A DNA stretch of 64,000 bases from Isoetes taiwanensis. Taxonomy: Eukaryota > Streptophyta > Lycopodiopsida > Isoetales > Isoetaceae. Below the pieces are notes generated by a model that saw only the letters and a list, made by a program, of their open reading frames with translations, did not search any database and was not told the DNA's origin. Positions 29,412 to 41,030 of this stretch are shown here, in pieces (the stretch's first letter is position 1; each line of letters begins with the position of its first letter). Position numbers and translations under genes: made by a program. Location of the stretch: contig JAJEKV010000585.1 in the NCBI GenBank assembly GCA_021234155.1, positions 62,001-126,000 on the forward strand, in the 5' to 3' direction.

Positions 29412-30377
29412 TTGGCCACGGCTCTTATTCTACCGCCTTCTTCAAGAAGTAGACCGCATTCGGCTACTCCCTCCCTCCTCACTCGAATCTCGCGGGTGGC
29501 CATCTTCATGCCCTCATTCACATTACCTTCCTGTTCTTGTGAGCCCTTCCACTTCCCATACCTCCACTCAACGCCTCTGATTCCCAAATCAAACCCAACA
29601 GTCGTACCTTCACGCCGGACTTCTCCCGATCATGTTCAACACCGGACCACGCGATGTTATCAGATCCCTCTTCCTCCTCCAAGCCACGCCTTCCCATTCC
29701 CCGGCCATGCTTCTCAACAATCTCGCACAAGGCAAAGAATGGGGCCTTGCACCTCCACATCCTCGGCCGGCTCGCACAAATTCCAGCAAGATGTTCAAGC
29801 CGCTCACATGCAGCTACAAGCATCACAGGAGGCTCTCATGAATGGTGTTCAGGCGTCCCTGGAGGCTTCCGATGCTGTTCAAAGAGACCTTCAAGCTGCC
29901 ACTACCCATGTTCAAACTTTGGAGGCCCAACTTCAAGAAAAGCACGAGGCTCTATTACAGGCCCGTATAGATCTCAAAAGTGCTCAGGATCAGACCAGCC
30001 TACTTACAGATCAGCAGGCTCAGCTCCAAACCCAAATTCAGGACTTATTGGAACAAAACAAGTCCAAAGATACCCTCCTGGGTGCCAAAGAGAAAGACAT
30101 TGCTAAGCTCGACACCTTGTACTCAGAGCTTTGTGACAATTACAGCACTCAAGTTCAAAACTCATCGAAGCGTGGACGCCACTCACCTCCCCTTGAAGCT
30201 CGCCTTTCCACGCCGACCAATCGCTTAACGCCCCTCCAGACTCAGCTTTTGAGGCTCGTAAAACAAAAGGTCATCGATGACGCAGAGATTGTCACGCCGC
30301 TTCCATACTCCCGCAATCCTCTTCACATGCCACGCTTCCCCGTAAACGGGTCCCGGATCAGTCCCGCCCTTTGTTAG
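29412..30377 (+). CDS. Extra ORF with coiled coil in the Tat-like element
   Basis: 321 codons open. The N-terminal half is Pro/Ser-rich. Residues roughly 130-250 form a long heptad-like coiled coil (LQASQEALMNGVQASLEASD; ATTHVQTLEAQLQEKHEALL; QAQLQTQIQDLLEQNKSKDT), then a basic segment SSKRGRHSPP. It is the longest intact frame of this element, lying between integrase and 3' LTR. Plant gypsy elements with additional ORFs in this place often encode coiled-coil proteins of unknown function. The true start could be internal, since the first 100 codons may be a different frame of older sequence. Confidence 0.5.
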   Translation: MATALILPPSSRSRPHSATPSLLTRISRVAIFMPSFTLPSCSCEPFHFPYLHSTPLIPKSNPTVVPSRRTSPDHVQHRTTRCYQIPLPPPSHAFPFPGHASQQSRTRQRMGPCTSTSSAGSHKFQQDVQAAHMQLQASQEALMNGVQASLEASDAVQRDLQAATTHVQTLEAQLQEKHEALLQARIDLKSAQDQTSLLTDQQAQLQTQIQDLLEQNKSKDTLLGAKEKDIAKLDTLYSELCDNYSTQVQNSSKRGRHSPPLEARLSTPTNRLTPLQTQLLRLVKQKVIDDAEIVTPLPYSRNPLHMPRFPVNGSRISPALC

Positions 30378-30389
30378 AAAAAGGAGAAT

Positions 30390-31860
30390 CGGATCCATGA
30401 CCTTGAACACCAGCCTCAAAGAAGCGGTTCAATCTGGTCAAGAAGCCCAACACAAGCGGGAGGGCTATATTGACATTGCTACAAACATCCGGGTGGACTT
30501 CTCTACCCTTCCAGCTATCTTGACTATGTGGTGGCCCGACCGGCACCTCTTTTTCTTTTGAAGTGGTACGCCGCCAATGGCAATGTTCATCAACAACCAC
30601 TCACAAGTGTGGACTTCCTTTGGATCTGGCCGGATCTTTCTATAGCGCATAAGGGTTTATTTTGTGCACTCTTAGTCTTTGATCAGCCATCGTTGAAGAT
30701 CCCGAATTAGTCATCTTCCGAAGTTGTTCAGCCAATGACTTATGTTTGTCATGACTTCTACCTGGTGGATCTCCATGATAAATTCTGAGATGAGGCCCAT
30801 CGTGTTTTTAGAGGCAACTCCAATGTCGCTTTGGTTGTTATCACCAACCAACAAATATTTCAAGGATCCCGCCTGGGCCTCGGACTTTTGAACAGAGTAC
30901 ATGCCCCGAATCGGCTCAAGACTTACCTCTGTGGGCGTGTCGAAACTTTGGAAGGTAAACAAAAATCGGGCGCACCCCGATGATCTTGAGTTTGCCCAGA
31001 TTTATAAAAGACTTGGGAGGCTACAATCAACTCCGTGGCCTTCCTCGAAAGCAAGACCATCCCCACGGGTTGGGTCAATCCTCCTCCCCGCCTATCAATT
31101 ACTCTCTACTTCAGAATGGGACCATTGGTGTCGCGGTTTTGATCAAACTCTTGTTCAACCATTTAGGGACATGGCTTTGCAACCCACACACACGGGCATG
31201 CTTCCTCTCCATGTGCTTCCTTAGGAGCCCCTCCCCACCCACGGTTCCTTTTTCTCGACCGGGCGCCTTCCCTTTTGGACGAAGGTCATGGATGGCCACT
31301 GGGTCGACTCGCCGATCTCCACCTGATCTTGGTGGGATCCCCGATTTGTCCGGACGCCCAATTGGGAAAATAATGCCACTTTGGACACTAATGAAAATTG
31401 GATTTATATCGGTAATGAGCGTGGTTGGCAAAGCCCGGCCGATGCCTTGCATGGTCTTGATACCTTCTTGCATCGCCGCCACCTCACCGCACCCTTCACC
31501 CACCGGGCCAAGCTGGTTTTCGGTTGCTCTCAAATGCATCCCCGCCCGCTTTTAAATCGGTAAGGCGCCCACTCTTTTCATCGCAATCCGAATGCTGCCG
31601 GTGCCTTCGGCCTCCGTGACCGCCTTCTCATGGAGTGCCGCTTTATACCTTCGGACGCCCATGTCGCCTCGAAGACATGGTGCGCTCTCACTTCCTCATT
31701 GAGGCCCATCCCGCCCTTTGGGCTCAACACCCCGACGCTCTTCAAACACGCCGGGACCTCATTGCTCATTACCATAATGGCGCTCTGCCTCATTCGTGAG
31801 GATCACTTTCTGATCGCTGGTTTCCCCGCCTCGGAAGCACTTCCTCCTTTTTCTTGACCG
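30390..31860 (+). pseudogene. Coding-like extra region, part 2, decayed
   Basis: Overlapping broken frames on +: KEAVQSGQEAQHKREGYIDI (about 30420-30480), LKWYAANGNVHQQPLTSVDF (30560-30620), 30901-31224, 30980-31555 and 31630-31857. W/P-rich words repeat the style of the preceding ORF, so it is probably the rest of the same extra protein. No family is recognised. Confidence 0.35.
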
Positions 31861-31870
31861 AAAGTGTCAT

Positions 31871-31881
31871 TTGGTGGGGAG
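31871..31881 (+). other. Polypurine-like tract
   Basis: TTGGTGGGGAG directly precedes the TGTTAG start of the LTR. Confidence 0.55.
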
Positions 31882-32463
31882 TGTTAGTCCTGTGCCTCCC
31901 GGTACAGGACTATTCATGCATCTGACGGACCAGGTCAAGCTCAAGGATCCACGCATTGCACGGGTCAGCCGCCAAAAGCCCCAAAGAAAGACTAAGCGGC
32001 CAGACCACGCAGCCAAGGCCGGGTTCGCTACCAAGAGGCGCCGCCAGACAAGTGACGGCCCACATCGCAAGGCGTCAACAAGTGATTCTAGGCACTTCAA
32101 GAGGCACCGCCAAAGATTCCTCAGAATCAGGCCTCCTTCCGTGAGTCGGCACCGAGATCACCGAGTGTCTATATTGGGCCAAAGGCCATTGTACTATATA
32201 TATGAGTAGAGCTAGCACATGAGTTTAGATGAGTTTTGAGTCTTGTCTCCCGCCTTTTCTCGATTGTAGAGCTCATGTATGTTCATCATTGATATCAAAG
32301 AAGCTTATCATTTTCCCCTCATTGTTCTCTTTTGTTCTGTTTTCTTCTTCTTGTTCTCTTCTTGCAAATCCCGCGTGACATAGTCCCCCGGATTCTCCTG
32401 TTAGATCCACGGGTCCTCACAGAGGGCTGTCTTGCAGGAGTTCCCGAACCCAGACCCCAAACA
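31882..32463 (+). repeat. 3' LTR of the Tat-like element (right edge approximate)
   Basis: Starts TGTTAGTCCTGTGCCTCCCG. It contains TATATATATGAG (about 32195-32206) as a promoter TATA and a CT-rich U5 (TTTTCTTCTTCTTGTTCTC). The right end is set at ...AAACA by the usual CA rule only. No second copy in the window allows a check. Confidence 0.6.
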
Positions 32464-33620
32464 CCCATTCAAGCACTTTCATTATTATCGCTCGTTTCAT
32501 AGCGCATCCCAAATTTGCAAATCTAAAATCGAATGTGAAAGCTCATCTTGAAAATCCAAAACCCAATATGGAAAGCTAAAATCTCGATATAACCTTGGAG
32601 ATTATTCTAGTTGCAACTGAAGAGAACGACTTGTGTTATTGTAATATCAAAATCAATTTGAAGAGAGCTGCTTGATTTGTATAACAGAGGTGAATTTGAT
32701 AAAATTGGTTTGCTTCCTACCTTAGTTGATTTCAAATTGACTTCTTTCTATATTGCAGATGCCAAGATCTAGAGCAAAGACAATATTTTTGTGTAATAAG
32801 AAGAAAGATGCTGATGAATAAGAAGAGCTTCATATTTCGCTTGGATCTACCAGTCCTTCTAGAAAACTGAAATTCGCTCAAATCGGATCTCTGATTTAGA
32901 AGATATCGACAATTGAAGTTCAGGTTCTATTTACAGAATACTCTGCGACTTTAACATTCTTTGGCATGCCTTTGCCTTTGCCTTTTGTTCAAAGATATAT
33001 ATACTATCTCTATATGATTTGCCTATTGCATAATCATATCGGCCACTCCCTTGAGCTCATTGTTAGATGTTAACCTTAAACCATATCACCGTTGATCCCT
33101 CATGGTTTGATGACTAGGTTCGTAGCAGCCGCCAAAGCGGCCGGAATACTTGTGCCTCCATCCGACATTCTATTATTCCAATAAGGATTGGCAAGTCATG
33201 TTATCTTAGAAAATTACAACAAAAAACCTCAATGAAAAGTCCACGTTAAACTATATCTAGAAACATTATAGTACATCTAGTCAAGAACCACTAACATTTT
33301 GGCATGTCGTGCTTACTCAAAAAATTAGGATGAAAAACCACAAATGAAAAGATCTTATTAAACTATATATATAGAAACCTTGAACTATTGCCAGTTAAAA
33401 CTGCTCCCAAAACCATCTACACATATAAAAAAACCAGTAAGTATATCTTTCTTACTCTCAATGTTGCAAACCTCATAATTAAGCACATGGCATGTCAAAC
33501 TGGTACCAAAATCCTTGATCAATTGACAGAGTTTAAACTAGCATACAAAACCACATTTTCATTCTAAAAACCACCATAATATGTGGATTTTATTGAGGAA
33601 AAATGTTTTGCATAGAAAAG
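32464..33620. other. AT-rich DNA, no gene seen
   Basis: Low-complexity plant intergenic DNA. Only short frames without family motifs on either strand. Confidence 0.6.
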
Positions 33621-33660
33621 CACTAGTAAACGTGTGCCCGGCATTGCCGGGCTAATGTCC
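33621..33660 (+). other. Helitron-like terminal signature (candidate)
   Basis: CACTAGTAAACGTGTGCCCGGCATTGCCGGGC holds a perfect 8-bp stem GCCCGGCA/TGCCGGGC (33636-33643, 33645-33652). Plant Helitron termini often carry a short GC-rich hairpin next to CTAGTA-type wording. No helicase or second terminus was found, so this is weak. Confidence 0.3.
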
Positions 33661-35300
33661 TAGGATGCGTTTTTAACTCCGTCTTTAATGTCTATATGTG
33701 CAACTTCGACAATAACGCATGTTGATATTGGCAAAAATAGACATTGTTTGCTTTTATAATTATTTTTGTTATTGAAAATGTCTAATGACAATGTTATCAA
33801 TGTATTAACTTTGCATGTATAGATTTTAATAAAGAAAACAATGCTTTATAAGAAATTTGGGCGCCACTCCTAAAGACGAAATTTTGGAAAGACGAATCCT
33901 CCACCTACAACTCTTAAAGCACATGTGCATAAACAATGTTACCTCAGGTAGACTTCAGCAAATAGGAAGTCATCAATTAGTTAGATAAAGTGCTCCAACT
34001 TGACAACCTCGTTGGTACAAAGTTTTAAACTTATAAACCCCAATCCAAGAAGTCATAAATATTCCATTGGTTGTATTGACAATATGATACCCTAAACTCG
34101 TAACTCCCAAACCGTAAATCCTAAATCACTATAAGACAATAGTGTGTCCAACAAATGGATGTCTGGAAGGGGGCATAGCATCTGTGTGTATATCTATAAA
34201 ATGCCCTTGCTAAAATTGATGCATTTATAATATTAATTCTATTAACAATATAACTTGCTCGAGGGAATGAAAATTTTGAATGGATCGACTTTTATTTGAA
34301 TAGTTGATGAGATTTATGGAGATTATGATTGATCATAATCGCTGCAACCAATAACATTCCACTTGGCAGTTCGATCAATCTATATAAATTGCTTGCTTTT
34401 ATTTTTTATCTCTTTAATATAGAGCTTTCATTTTTTTAGTGTGCTGCAATATCTAAGTATTAACGTGCAAGACTTAAGCTGCAGATCCTTCATACGGCCA
34501 ATGTTCCTCATACAATCAGCGTAAAACAACCCTAATGTGTTTCACTTTAATTTGTGTCAACTTGATTTAAAGGTAGATATTTTTATTTCTAAACACAAAA
34601 AGACTTGAAATAAAATACAGACATTAGTGTTTTTTCTATTTTTACAGACCAACTCGTGGCTGAGGTGGAGATCATCTAATAATAATGACTTTGCTTGAAC
34701 AATTTGCACTGTTCTTTTCTGCTCCTATATTAAAGGAAGAAAAAAAAAAACTACAGATTGTAGATGAACACAATAAGCTTCTTAGTAACTAACACATCTA
34801 TCCATGTAAGTAAATTTCATACACAACCAATTTATGTGCTTCAAGCTAGAAATCCACATTGCATATTAAGAAATTCTGTCAAAATGTAGTATAAATTGGG
34901 GATCATAATTTAGTCAATGTACAAAGTATAATTGATTCACCTTCAACTGCCAAGGAAGTATACAATAGACCTTCTAAATTATCACAAAGGAATAAATTGA
35001 TGTGGCTTTTCAGCAATAAAGATAAGCTTGACTCTTACTGCTCCTTTCTTAAGCATTGAAATGCTGAATTGATATATCAAAGACAAATTACAAAAGATTA
35101 CCTTCAACTTCCATATTTGTTGTTCTTGTTGTTGCTGATATTAGACTGAGTGATGGTTGCAATGATAGCATTCGCCTAGAGGTTATTTGGTATATCTAGA
35201 TGTCCCAAAAATGACAAAGAACTGCAAGAGTGGCATATTCCAAAGGATATCACATAGTTAGTAAGCTCGATAATAATATCAGTTGTGAATAATACACAGA
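33661..35300. other. AT-rich DNA, no gene seen
   Basis: Contains A/T runs and no recognisable motifs on either strand. Confidence 0.6.
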
Positions 35301-35429
35301 TTATATATTACACTTAATCAATCATTTAATCCAAGCATGGAGATTATAACCCAGTATGCCTCTAATTTATCTGTTAGCAAAGAGTTGAGGTACAAACAAA
35401 CAGGTTTTATTGGATGTGCACATTTTGAG

Positions 35430-36915
35430 TTCTTCAATTACAGGCCTGATGCATCGTCCTATGAACCAGGAAGCACCAGCGGCGAGCTCACTCTAATAGA
35501 CAAAAAGGATGCAACTGATCTTTGTTGGTTGATCCAACCTGCTGGTTGTTCCTTCTAGAACAAGATCAGCTGAAAGCAATTTATGGGCAGAATGTATCGA
35601 CTTACAAAAGGTTAAGAGCCATCTCCAAAACTTGATTTGCAGAACCTGATTTCCGCAGGCATGTTGCAAATGCACTACCTACCTCTGCATCATAGAATGA
35701 CAAAAGATGGGAATGGCATATGGCATGGCTATGGTAGAGCAGAGGGATCTTGGCCACTCTTAAACACTTTTTATTGTAAACATATTGCTTACTATTGGAT
35801 CTAGACAATTCCAGACCCATGAACTTAAATGCCATATAGAGCACAATACATTTCATTGGCAGTCATTGTATTTGCTACATGGCTTTGAAAATGGCTACAT
35901 GCAGGGCTTTGCATAATAATTTGCTGAAGGATAAGTAAGGCTGAATTGTAAAATATAACATTTCTTTTAGTTACTCCACGAAACAACAAGTAAAGGAAAA
36001 GCTTTGCTGCACAAAACAAATTACATTGTATGTGTAAATAACCTACTCCAATTCAACGCCAATTTGCCTCCTTTTACATCCATATGCCAGCCTACATCCA
36101 TGCCAGCCCCATAAAGCAAGCATAACAACAAGCCGGAAGCATCTTGGAGGTAATATGTTCTGATGTTTGTGGCCTTTATGAAAGCCTCTTCAGCCAACGG
36201 ATCAGGATAGGTTGTGATTCTTCTGCAAAATCTTGTGACCGCAAATGAAATTTGCTTCTAGCATCTAACCAAGAGAGTGGTCTCCTATCATCCCTTCACG
36301 TGAACGTAGAAATAACCCATATCTGAACATGCAGATGCCTTCTAGAACATCCTGATCATTGTCACTGTAATTATGGCCTCCTTGTATATTACTGTAATTA
36401 TGGCCTCCCTGTAAAATGGTAGTTCATTTTAAGTCCAGTTCATTAAACAACATATGCTGAGCATAAATTAAATGCATACGTACTTGGTATTTTCACCTTA
36501 ATTATAAAGATTAACCCTTGCATCAGTTTGGTGGCATATATTCTGCAGATGCCTTGAAATATCTCTTAGACAACAATATCGAAAGCAATTTGTATAAGAG
36601 GTTCTTGGACATGAATTGGCACCTCTGCCTCAAGCAGGTGTATTCTACAAACAAACAGTAAGATTAACAAACTATGAAAATATCAGAAAGGAACCATATA
36701 AAAAAACACAAATGTTTCAAGAAAAAATAATGAGAGAAACATACGGGTAACCTTTGAGAAGCAGAAAATCCGATGTTCTTGGCAGTAGATATGCCATTCA
36801 AATGGCTTGGCTGAACAGATACAAATCTTCAAATGTGAAAATATTACATCTTGCTTGTTTGTTGCCACAACTCCTCTAGAGCCTACGAAATATGGCTCAA
36901 AACATGGCAAGAATG
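35430..36915 (-). pseudogene. Possible decayed multi-exon gene, unidentified
   Basis: Exon-like pieces on - with splice-like borders. About 36914-36752 (EPYFVGSRGVVATNKQDVIF...EWHIYCQEHRIFCFSK before GTTACC); about 36648-36525 (HLLEAEVPIHVQEPLIQIAF, with a stop soon after); about 36415-36262 (GGHNYSNIQGGHNYSDNDQD, then EGICMFRYGLFLRSREGMIG); about 35685-35598 (EVGSAFATCLRKSGSANQVL, then EMALNLL before GTAAGT). Composition and splice signals look genic, but phases between pieces do not agree and I recognise no family. It could be a pseudogene or a coincidence of ORFs. Confidence 0.3.
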
Positions 36916-37101
36916 GTCTGAAGAAATAGAAGGATAAATAAAACCTAACCTACACAGAATGGCCACCACAAAGATAGTTTCAAAGTTTTATATGCATGAA
37001 CTTACTTCTCACAAGGAAAACGCATGAATTTTGATACTTTTGGAACCATTGCGTTCTGTGGTTGCTTCGGCCATTTTGAGGAAGTATCATGTATATGAGA
37101 G

Positions 37102-37131
37102 GGATAACACCCTAGAACTCGGGTGTTATCC
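37102..37131. repeat. Perfect 11-bp hairpin
   Basis: GGATAACACCC (37102-37112) and GGGTGTTATCC (37121-37131) with an 8-base loop, in AT-rich non-coding DNA. It may be a transposon terminus or a chance stem. Confidence 0.6.
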
Positions 37132-37865
37132 GCCTTACCAACCTGGGCCCGAAAGTTTTATGGAGGTCTTGTGGTGATTTTAGGTGTTTATGGCCATTTC
37201 GCATAACAAACTAGGTGTTTATACGCTTTTTAGTGTGTTACTGGTGGGTAACAACATTGCAACACATGGCTACGATCTGATCTCAACGTTAAAACTTGAC
37301 GGCCAGGTTGTTAAGGCAGAAGGCATCCACTACATTATGGGAGGAGGAGGTATCCTGGATATTCAGTAAGATGGAATAAAAAATAAGAAATGGTTTTACG
37401 GGATGCGCGAAAAACATTTCCAGTCCCAAAATTTGACTTTTGGACGAAAAATGAATGTTATCGGCATTACCGACGACCAGAAAAAAGAGGACACCCAATC
37501 CAAAAAGCATTTTAAGTAAGTAGATATCATAGTGGTTTTGTAGTGGTTATCTATAATAGTTCAAATGTTGGATGCCTTGCATGAATAACTGCTCAAAGTT
37601 AGAATGCTCATTCTGCATCATTAATACCCGCTGAAGAAGCAAGGTCTGGTTCCCTTTACAAGAATCAACCTTTTTCCTTTTGTATAGGAGTCGTTACAAA
37701 TGGACACTGCTACCCGCAAACTCTACAATTTAGTTATATAAATATATAAGTAATATCTGGATGCTGGATCTTTGGCACAAATTCAACACCTAATCGGTTT
37801 GGCTTGATAACGCAAGCAAGTGAGCTCTATCTGGATTTACCCATTCTTAAGAGTCTGATAGAGCA
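37132..37865. other. No assignable gene
   Basis: A 61-codon frame (37184-37369) has no motif. The rest is AT-rich. Confidence 0.5.
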
Positions 37866-37975
37866 TCTGCTAGTGGCTAGTCCATTGGGTTAGCAATTAA
37901 GAGATCTTGTGTTCAAATTTTTGGGGGTCCGTCATACGTCCTCGTAGATGTTGCCCATGTGGCATGATATCTATC
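37866..37975 (+). repeat. tRNA-derived SINE-like fragment
   Basis: TAGTGGCTAGTCC (A-box-like) and TGTTCAAATTTTTGG (B-box-like) are spaced as in tRNA promoters, followed by a short unique tail. Similar to, but more degraded than, the copies at 40841 and 42381. Confidence 0.35.
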
Positions 37976-39430
37976 TATTCATCTTCGAACAATTTAACTA
38001 TCTATTCATCTTCGGACAATTTAACTAATATAAGACAATGATCGTGTTTTGGCTTTGGTACAAAATATCTAGCATAATAATAGGGGGTTTCTTTAGTATT
38101 TTTATGCATTTTTTACTATGATTTTCATATGATTTGATAGCTGTATATTGTAAGACATCTAATGTGTATATCTAGAGTGTGCATACACTCATACAATTCT
38201 TTGTGCTATTTTGCAACGGTCTTACACGTGAAACATGCAATATTTATGTTTTTCCTGCTTTTATATTTCTCACAAATAATTTTATAATTTTTACTAGAAA
38301 AGGCCGCCCTTTTTTTAAGCTACCCCTCACCTTGGCCTCAGCCTTCAGCCGAGGCCTCGCCTCGGTTTGGACATCTTTGGTATTATTCCTACTCCTATAA
38401 TTCTAAAGTATCACCGTTAGGAGCTTACTCAACCTCGGCTCGGTCTTGGCCTTGGGCTGAAGCATTGCCTACCAATTGCAAAGTATCACCCATTGGAAGC
38501 TTACTCACACCTACTATCAATTCCAAAGTCTCACCCATTAGAAGTTGACTCACACCTATTGTACTCAACATTCAAGTATCAGCCATGAAGAGTTGACTCA
38601 CATCTCCTACCAATTTGAAAGTATAACATATGAGGAGCTGGCTCTTACCTACTACAATTTCAAAGTATCACCCATGTAGTGCTTATACACATCCACTACC
38701 AACACCTATCATTTCCAATGCATCATCCATTGGGAACTTACTCGCACCTACTACCAATTGGCAGCCGCACCCATTAGAAGCCGACTCACACCTACTGCCA
38801 AATCCAAAGCATCACACATGAGGAAAGCATCATCCACGTGGCTCAATGTCTATATCAATGTCATTGAACATCCATTTGACAATTCTAAAGAATCATCTAT
38901 TGAGGAGTCATACCTACTATGCATGGGGAGCTTACCCCTTCCAAAGCATTGCATATTTTGAAAACTTTCTATTCTTGGACTGAGCTTGCAAAGTCAAAAG
39001 CTTCTATTTTTAGACTGAGGTGCTGCCCATGAGCATTTGGAACATACCAGAACATTCTATTTTGACTTTTTGCAAAGTTTCAAAAAACTTTATGTTTTTA
39101 GACTGAGGGGCTTACCCATATGAGACTTTCTATTTTTGGACTATACTGCTTGTTCATGAGCATTTGAGCATGTAGAACATTCTACTTTGCCTCTTTGCAA
39201 TTTTTCAACAAACTTTCTATTTTCAGACGTAGGTGCTTATCTATGAGCATCTAGAATATTATAGAACTATCTAGAAGATCCTATTTTTTCTATTTTTGGA
39301 CCGAGGTGTCATTCCAGGACATTTTATTTTTGGAACGAGGTGCTTATACACATCTATTACCAACACTTATGAATTCCAATTTATCACCCATTGAGAGCTT
39401 ACTCACACCTACTATTAATTCCAAAGCCTC

Positions 39431-39935
39431 GAGTGTCAGCACTCTGCCCACTGTGCAAGCAAAGGGATGAGACCATTGAGCATTGTTTCTTTTTATATCG
39501 TCATCTCCAGCCTGTTTGGTCTTGGTTGCTTTCTCTTTTTCATGTGACATTGACAAGTCAGCAAGTGCTTCTGGCTATTTATCCGGATACTTGGAATAAG
39601 GTGCAGAGCCAAGCATTTCATTTGGCATTAGGATGGTTGTTGTGGTCCATCTGGAAGCGCAGAAGATTGTGTATCTTTCAGGGTTTTGGATATTCCTCCT
39701 GCAGTTGTCCTCCAGGACGCACAAGCTAGAATCCCTAAGGTCTACCATTGTTCTTCGCTTGCTCCTGCCAAGCGACAGTTGATATTTGAGTCCTATTTGA
39801 GTGTATTGTCTTATGCATAGGCTGGTGGTTCTACTCAGTGGATCATGATTATCCTTTCAGATTTTATTCTTGCCTCTGCATTTGTATCTGGCTTTTGGCT
39901 TGGTGTTTCAATAAAGTTTGTCGTTCTTCAAAAAA
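39431..39935 (+). mobile_element. 5'-truncated LINE with zf-RVT end and 13-bp target-site duplication
   Basis: Encodes CPLCKQRDETIEHCFFLYRH, the Cys/His zinc-binding end of plant LINE reverse transcriptases (zf-RVT), then LAIYPDTWNKVQ and LALGWLLWSIWKRR. It ends AATAAAGTTTGTCGTTCTTCAAAAAA. It is flanked by ATTCCAAAGCCTC at 39418-39430 and again at 39936-39948, which is type A repeat sequence, so it inserted into the array. The length and missing RT core show 5' truncation. Confidence 0.88.
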
Positions 39936-40160
39936 ATTCCAAAGCCTCATTAACTTAGTACCATTGACAATATACCTACTACCAATTCTAGAGTATCACC
40001 CATGAGGAGCTTACTCCCATCTACTACCATTTCCAAATTGTTGCCTATTGAAAACTTTCTATTATTGGACCGAGCTTGCAAAGTTTCAAACCATTCTATC
40101 TTTAGACTGAGGGTATGAGCATATAAAACATTTTAGAACATTGCTTACTTGGCGCATCTG

Positions 40161-40275
40161 GAACATTCTAGAACATTCTACTTTGACTCTTTATATTCAA
40201 AAAAAACTTTCTATTTTTAGACTGAGGTGCTTATCCATGACCATCTAGATCATTCCAGAACATTCTAGAAAATTC
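40161..40275. promoter_or_regulatory. Heat-shock-element-like motifs in the type B repeat, cluster 1
   Basis: GAACATTCTAGAACATTC (40161-40178) is four perfect alternating nGAAn/nTTCn units. TTCCAGAACATTCTAGAA followed by AATTC (40253-40275) is five. Canonical heat-shock-factor sites need three. Whether they act as promoters or enhancers is unknown. Confidence 0.55.
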
Positions 40276-40334
40276 TAGATACTTTCAAAAACACTTTTTA
40301 TTTTTAGGCTGAGGTGCTTATCCATGATCATCTA

Positions 40335-40352
40335 GAACATTCTAGAACATTC
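40335..40352. promoter_or_regulatory. Heat-shock-element-like motif, cluster 2
   Basis: GAACATTCTAGAACATTC, four perfect units, same position in the type B repeat as the previous copy. Confidence 0.55.
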
Positions 40353-40733
40353 TATTTTTGGTTGTTTGCAAAGTTTCAAAAAAACTGCTATTTTTAGACT
40401 GAAGTGCTTACCCATGAGCATTCTAGGATATTCTATTTTGAGTGTTTATACAGTTTCAAAAAAATTACTATTTTTAAACTGAGGTGTTTACCCAGGAGCA
40501 TTTTAAACATTCTAGAACATTCTATTTTGAGTGTGTGCAAAGTTTAAAAAAACTTTCTATTTTTAGACTGAGATGCTTACAAAGTTTAAAAAACTTGCTA
40601 TTTTTAGACTGAGGTGCTTAGCCATGAGCATCTGGAATATTTTAGAACATTCTATTTTGAGTGTTTACAAAGGTTCGAAAAAATTAATATTTTTAGACTG
40701 AGGTGATTGCCCATGAGAATCTGGAAAAATCCA

Positions 40734-40751
40734 GAACATTCTAGAAGATTC
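40734..40751. promoter_or_regulatory. Heat-shock-element-like motif, cluster 3
   Basis: GAACATTCTAGAAGATTC, four perfect units, near the end of the B block before the SINE. Confidence 0.5.
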
Positions 40752-40840
40752 TAGAGCTACCTAGAATACTAGAGCATTCTTGAATTGATCAACTTTCACC
40801 CTTAACTATATGTGAATCTCTAGCTATTTTAGCAAACTAA

Positions 40841-41030
40841 TGCTTGGCATAGTGGTAAGTAGAGGGGATTTGGGAGGCAAGAAGCAGGGTTCAAATCCTT
40901 TATGCTACATCAAACTTTTAAAAGCCCTCCACTGAAATGCAGGGAGGACATGGAGGGCCGAGATCACGCCACGTGGCGCCTCCTTTACTGTCGATGGGGG
41001 TTTACCTCAGTTTAGAAAAAGCAGACACCC
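40841..41030 (+). repeat. tRNA-derived SINE copy 1
   Basis: A-box-like TGGCATAGTGG (40845-40855) and B-box GGTTCAAATCC (40888-40898), about 33 bp apart, are followed by an unrelated body (AAAGCCCTCCACTGAAATGCAGGGAGGACA...CGCCACGTGGCGCCTCC) shared with copy 2. It is a pol III type retrotransposed element, too diverged for a functional tRNA. Confidence 0.7.

Larger units (their letters stand above)
23700..32470 (+). mobile_element. Second Ty3/gypsy element (Tat-like), 5' end absent, 3' LTR present
   Basis: From about 23711 a gag-like sequence starts abruptly with no LTR or PBS before it. Protease, RT, RNase H and integrase follow to about 27880, then 4 kb of extra sequence, then a polypurine-like tract and LTR. 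The RT carries the plant Tat/Athila-type wording (YSFMDGF, FQDDFSAYS). The missing 5' part may lie left of the window if the transposase-bearing unit inserted into this element's gag. Confidence 0.75.
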
